The translations under genes were made by a program, and so were the position numbers. Source: Hypsibius dujardini (Eukaryota > Tardigrada > Eutardigrada > Parachela > Hypsibiidae). Taken from it: 21,068 bases of DNA. The DNA lies in NCBI GenBank assembly GCA_001579985.1, contig LRSR01011689.1, positions 1-21,068 on the forward strand, written 5' to 3'. Numbering within the stretch: the stretch's first letter is position 1; every line of letters begins with the position of its first letter. Of this stretch, positions 18,583 to 21,068 are shown piece after piece. The notes below the pieces were generated by a model. That model made no database searches. It was not told the DNA's origin and was given only the letters and a program-made list of their open reading frames with translations.

Positions 18583-18851
18583 TATGCTCGCGATCTCAAG
18601 GAACACTTTTCTGCCCTACCCGTAAATTTTAACCAACCCGGGTCGTGCCTTTGCATTGCCGTTCACCAAGTTACCACAGGAGGGAGAAATAAACGGAAAA
18701 TCACGACTGTACAATCAATCAATCCAGCACAACGAGTAAACTGTACGAAATAAGCCAATCAGAGAAGGGTGAATCCAATCGAACGTTCACTCGAGTGCAG
18801 AGCCATACCGAGGGAGGCGGGGTTTAGCTGTCCCATCAGTTCGCGAGCATA
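18583..18851 (-). mobile_element. 269-bp MITE, copy 2 (inverted relative to 5577-5844)
   Basis: It begins TATGCTCGCGATCTC and ends CGCGAGCATA with TA at both ends. The reverse complement aligns end to end with the copy at 5577-5844, with scattered substitutions and length equal to within 1 bp. Because the ends agree exactly between two loci, the element boundaries are well defined. There is no coding capacity. Confidence 0.87.
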
Positions 18852-18951
18852 CGGTATCCTGTCTATGAGTGAAGTTCCCTGCGCATATCCCATCAAAATG
18901 CTTTTTATTCCTTTAAGTTTCAACTATTTCGGCGCATCCGAGGTCATCCAC

Positions 18952-18957
18952 TATAAA
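18952..18957 (+). promoter_or_regulatory. TATA-box-like element upstream of the membrane-protein gene
   Basis: TATAAA in the context CCACTATAAAGGATC lies 115 bp upstream of the ATG at 19067. A start site about 30 bp downstream would give a 5' UTR of roughly 80 nt, which supports 19067 as the first coding exon. It begins 101 bp after the MITE end. Confidence 0.4.
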
Positions 18958-19066
18958 GGATCATTTTCAACCCAAATCTAGCCACCCGGACATTGACATC
19001 ACCAAAGGGCCTGGCCCGCACTCCATCCACAGGCACCATCAACGACAGACAAAACCCATCGTCATC

Positions 19067-20870
19067 ATGACCTTCGCTTCATCGCTCCCGCGTCGGTACT
19101 TCGACTCTTTGGATTTCTCCTGTTTCCCCGACAACAACAGCTCGAACCCTCAGCTCACTTCACGACCAACCGTAATCCGCCAAATCTTCTTCGGCATTGG
19201 AATAGGATCCTTGATCAGCACCCTGGCATGGGGTACAATAACTTTGAAACGGTTAACTGAACAAAACTGAAACTGTTCTATAATTTGCAGCAACTAAGTT
19301 CTTGGCGTTAGTTGTTTTAGTTATAAAAAAACTAAACTAAACCTAAACTAAAAACCATTAGTAGTTGACTAATTTTTAGTTGACTAATTTTTAGTTGACT
19401 AATTTTGTCTTTTGCCATCCCTCCAAGTACCATTACTTCTACGGTCATATGATATAACTTCCTTGCCTTCCCCTCTAAAGGCAAAGGCCGGTATAAGGAG
19501 AACTGCCTCCTCAACGTCCTTTACGACCTGCCGGACCGCAGTCTAGTCATCCGGAGCATCCTTGTGCTCGCCACGCTCTTCCGCAAACGAAGTCATTGGG
19601 AAACACTACGAGGTAAAGGCCGTTAACCAGGCCGCTACTAGAAATCGTAACTTAACCAGGCCGGTTTTTTCATCGTTGATTTCCCGGCGCTGCAGTGCGG
19701 CCATGCCATAACAGGTGGCTTGAAAACATTCAGAAAAATTCTCTGACCCATTTTAGTTCGTTCCTAAGCCTCACGGTTCGAATTTGAGTCCGAAAAAAGG
19801 AAGGGAAGAATCTCAATGGAGAAGTGTGGAAGTAGTCCGGTAGAGGCGCCATTTCGGTTCCATCTCCCTGGGTGACTTCGCAAAAACGACTTATGCGCCA
19901 CCTGCTGGCCTGCTGGCCTGGTTAAGTTACGATTTCTAAAAGCGGCCTGGTTAACGGCCTCTACCTCGTACTCATGCATACCAATAGTTTGGTCAACGTA
20001 TGCTGTTAGGTCTACCAACCGGAAGTTGGATACTTAACAAGTTTATTAGACTGAATATAGAGATAGGTAGAGAAGAAAACTGGAAGAAAGGAAAGAGGAA
20101 GTACAACTGCGTTTAAAACTAATAAAACATGATTATATAGTAAAGTGTTAACTATAGAAATGATAGTAAATAGCACATATATCACAATTAAATACAAGTA
20201 ATTAGCTGTAGCAGCAGAATAGGGTTAATAAGGTAGATAGACTTACTAAGTAAGTAATGTACTAGTGAGTCAAGTAGCTGTAATAATTGGATATGAGGAC
20301 TTGTTGGGCGTGGCCTAACACTGCTATAACAAAAAGTTAGACCGGGGGTCGGTAATTTACTTCTAGGGCAAACCCCCCCCCCCCACCCTTAAAATCGTGG
20401 CAGTACAGTACGTTCTGATTGAGTGCCTCTTCGGGATCCTCCCCTTCCTCCTGTCCCAGCAGGCGCAACTATGCGAAATTATCTTGGTCACGCTGTTGTT
20501 CAGGTCGCTGAGTCGGTTTCTCCACGAAATAAGAGACGAGGGCCTGGCGTACCAGAACCACACAGGTGACGTCATCTTAACATTCCATAAGGTGCATAGA
20601 TGGCGGAAAATTCACGCTAGGATGAAACGGTTTGTGGCGGATGTCTTGGACAGTTTTCAGTTCATCTTCCTGGTGGGTTATCTGTCGGATACGTTGAATG
20701 TGCTGGGTTCGACGTCATTCATAATTTCCACGGATCTGGTGACGTCATATTGGTCGTACCTCCATTCGATCGGCACGTTCGTCACCTTCGAACTATTTGC
20801 GAGCCTCTTTTCACTTCCGTTGATTCAAGTCCACGAAAGTTCAATTGATCTGGCGTCTTTAAACTTTTGA
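19067..20870 (+). CDS. Putative multi-pass receptor, gustatory-receptor-like (tentative, 3 exons)
   Basis: Model exons are 19067-19232, 19481-19612 and 20404-20870, with both junctions GT-AG and phase 1, giving about 254 residues. Hydrophobic segments lie in exon 1 (RQIFFGIGIGSLISTLAW), in exon 2 (VIRSILVLATLF), and in exon 3 (two near its start, one around FQFIFLVGYLSDTLNVLG, one around FVTFELFASLFSLPLIQV). The order in exon 3, a loop with LSRFLHEIRDE, then ILTFHKVHRWRKIHARMKRF leading into a membrane segment, resembles the intracellular loop of the arthropod gustatory-receptor (7tm_7) superfamily. The usual length is 350-450 residues and the final TYhhhhhQF segment is missing, so the model is incomplete, the C-terminal exon lies outside it, or the gene is degraded. 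Exon 3 is the most reliable part, since it stays open for 157 codons. Intron 2 contains a MITE. Confidence 0.4.
19301..19436. repeat. AT-rich TTAGTTGACTAATTT repeats
   Basis: Three direct copies of TTAGTTGACTAATTT follow a TAAAC/CTAAAC-rich stretch, in the first intron of the putative receptor gene. It is related by word order to 6881-7010. Confidence 0.6.
19607..19970. mobile_element. 364-bp MITE with about 53-bp terminal inverted repeats
   Basis: The left end is TACGAGGTAAAGGCCGTTAA and the right end, on the minus strand, is TACGAGGTAGAGGCCGTTAA. The two continue to match through CCAGGCCGCT, TAGAAATCGTAACTTAACC and AGGCC with only about three mismatches in 53. TA at both ends fits a TA target site. 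The arms are less diverged from each other than those of the other elements here, which suggests a recent insertion. It carries no transposase. Confidence 0.88.
19971..20400. other. AT-rich intronic sequence with poly(C) tract
   Basis: This is the remainder of receptor intron 2: AT-rich, TAGATAG-like words and a run of about 13 C at 20371-20383, just before the predicted acceptor (GTGGCAG). No gene was recognised. Confidence 0.45.
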
Positions 20871-21021
20871 ATAATACATTATGTCTTTGTGCCATAGTTG
20901 TAGAAAGGTGTATTCTGGTGGTTTTCAGAGCACTGATTTGGCGGATTCATTATACCTGCTCACATGCTCCGTGCACGAAAATTTCCAGCAAGTACACTTT
21001 TGAACCCATGTATCTATCTTG

Positions 21022-21068
21022 GCAGACAAACAGACAGACAGACGAGACAGACTGACAGACAGACAGAC
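21022..21068. repeat. CAGACAGA microsatellite, truncated by the window edge
   Basis: A GACAGACAGA array with single interruptions runs to the last base. It is the same motif family as at 16671-16998. The 150 bp before it (20871-21021) hold nothing recognised. Confidence 0.85.

Noticed and set aside
18769-18981. 70-codon frame beginning MNPIERSLECRAIPREAG, similar to a frame on the other strand at 5396-5659
   Set aside because: The similarity comes from the two inverted MITE copies; the frame is not kept along the element and is not a conserved protein.

Overview
This is a eukaryotic, animal-type nuclear window. Five conserved genes were read exon by exon with GT-AG introns of about 70 to 1,300 bp. 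The gene set (animal-type very-long-chain acyl-CoA dehydrogenase, metazoan-like MED11, a TMEM199-type V-ATPase assembly factor) and the close gene spacing suggest a small-genome invertebrate. An ecdysozoan such as a tardigrade is plausible, but this is a guess from gene style and not from any diagnostic marker. Introns and spacers are rich in simple repeats (CAGACAGN, GATT, CCATCCGT, CTGTRCTGC) and in short TA-flanked inverted-repeat elements.

Layout. Positions 1-2363 hold no recognisable gene: fold-back elements, a 110-bp tandem duplication and a two-state 9-bp minisatellite. 2364-5121 (+) is a four-exon arylacetamide deacetylase-like esterase with intact Ser-Asp-His triad; its large second intron is swollen by repeats. 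5260-5844 holds two abutting TA-flanked MITE-like elements, the second of which has an inverted copy at 18583-18851. 6173-8014 (+) is a five-exon TMEM199/Vma12 homologue. 8300-11608 (-) is an eight-exon NOP56 whose first coding exon is the ATG alone. 12145-16382 (+) is a 14-exon ACADVL, divergent from NOP56 across a ~535-bp shared upstream region. 17142-18143 (-) is a four-exon MED11, convergent with ACADVL. 18583-20870 (+) holds a MITE copy, a TATA-like box and a tentative three-exon gene for a multi-pass membrane protein that resembles the C-terminal half of arthropod-type gustatory receptors; a MITE lies in its second intron and supplies the predicted 5' splice site. The window ends in a CAGACAGA array.

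The genes do not form a pathway. They are housekeeping functions (lipid ester hydrolysis in the ER, V-ATPase assembly, box C/D snoRNP core, mitochondrial beta-oxidation, Mediator head) packed in alternating orientation. The most interesting signals are in how introns and splice sites are built: a transposon terminal repeat carrying a splice donor, a MED11 intron bordered by copies of one 8-mer, and a tandem array in NOP56 that repeats the 5' splice site.
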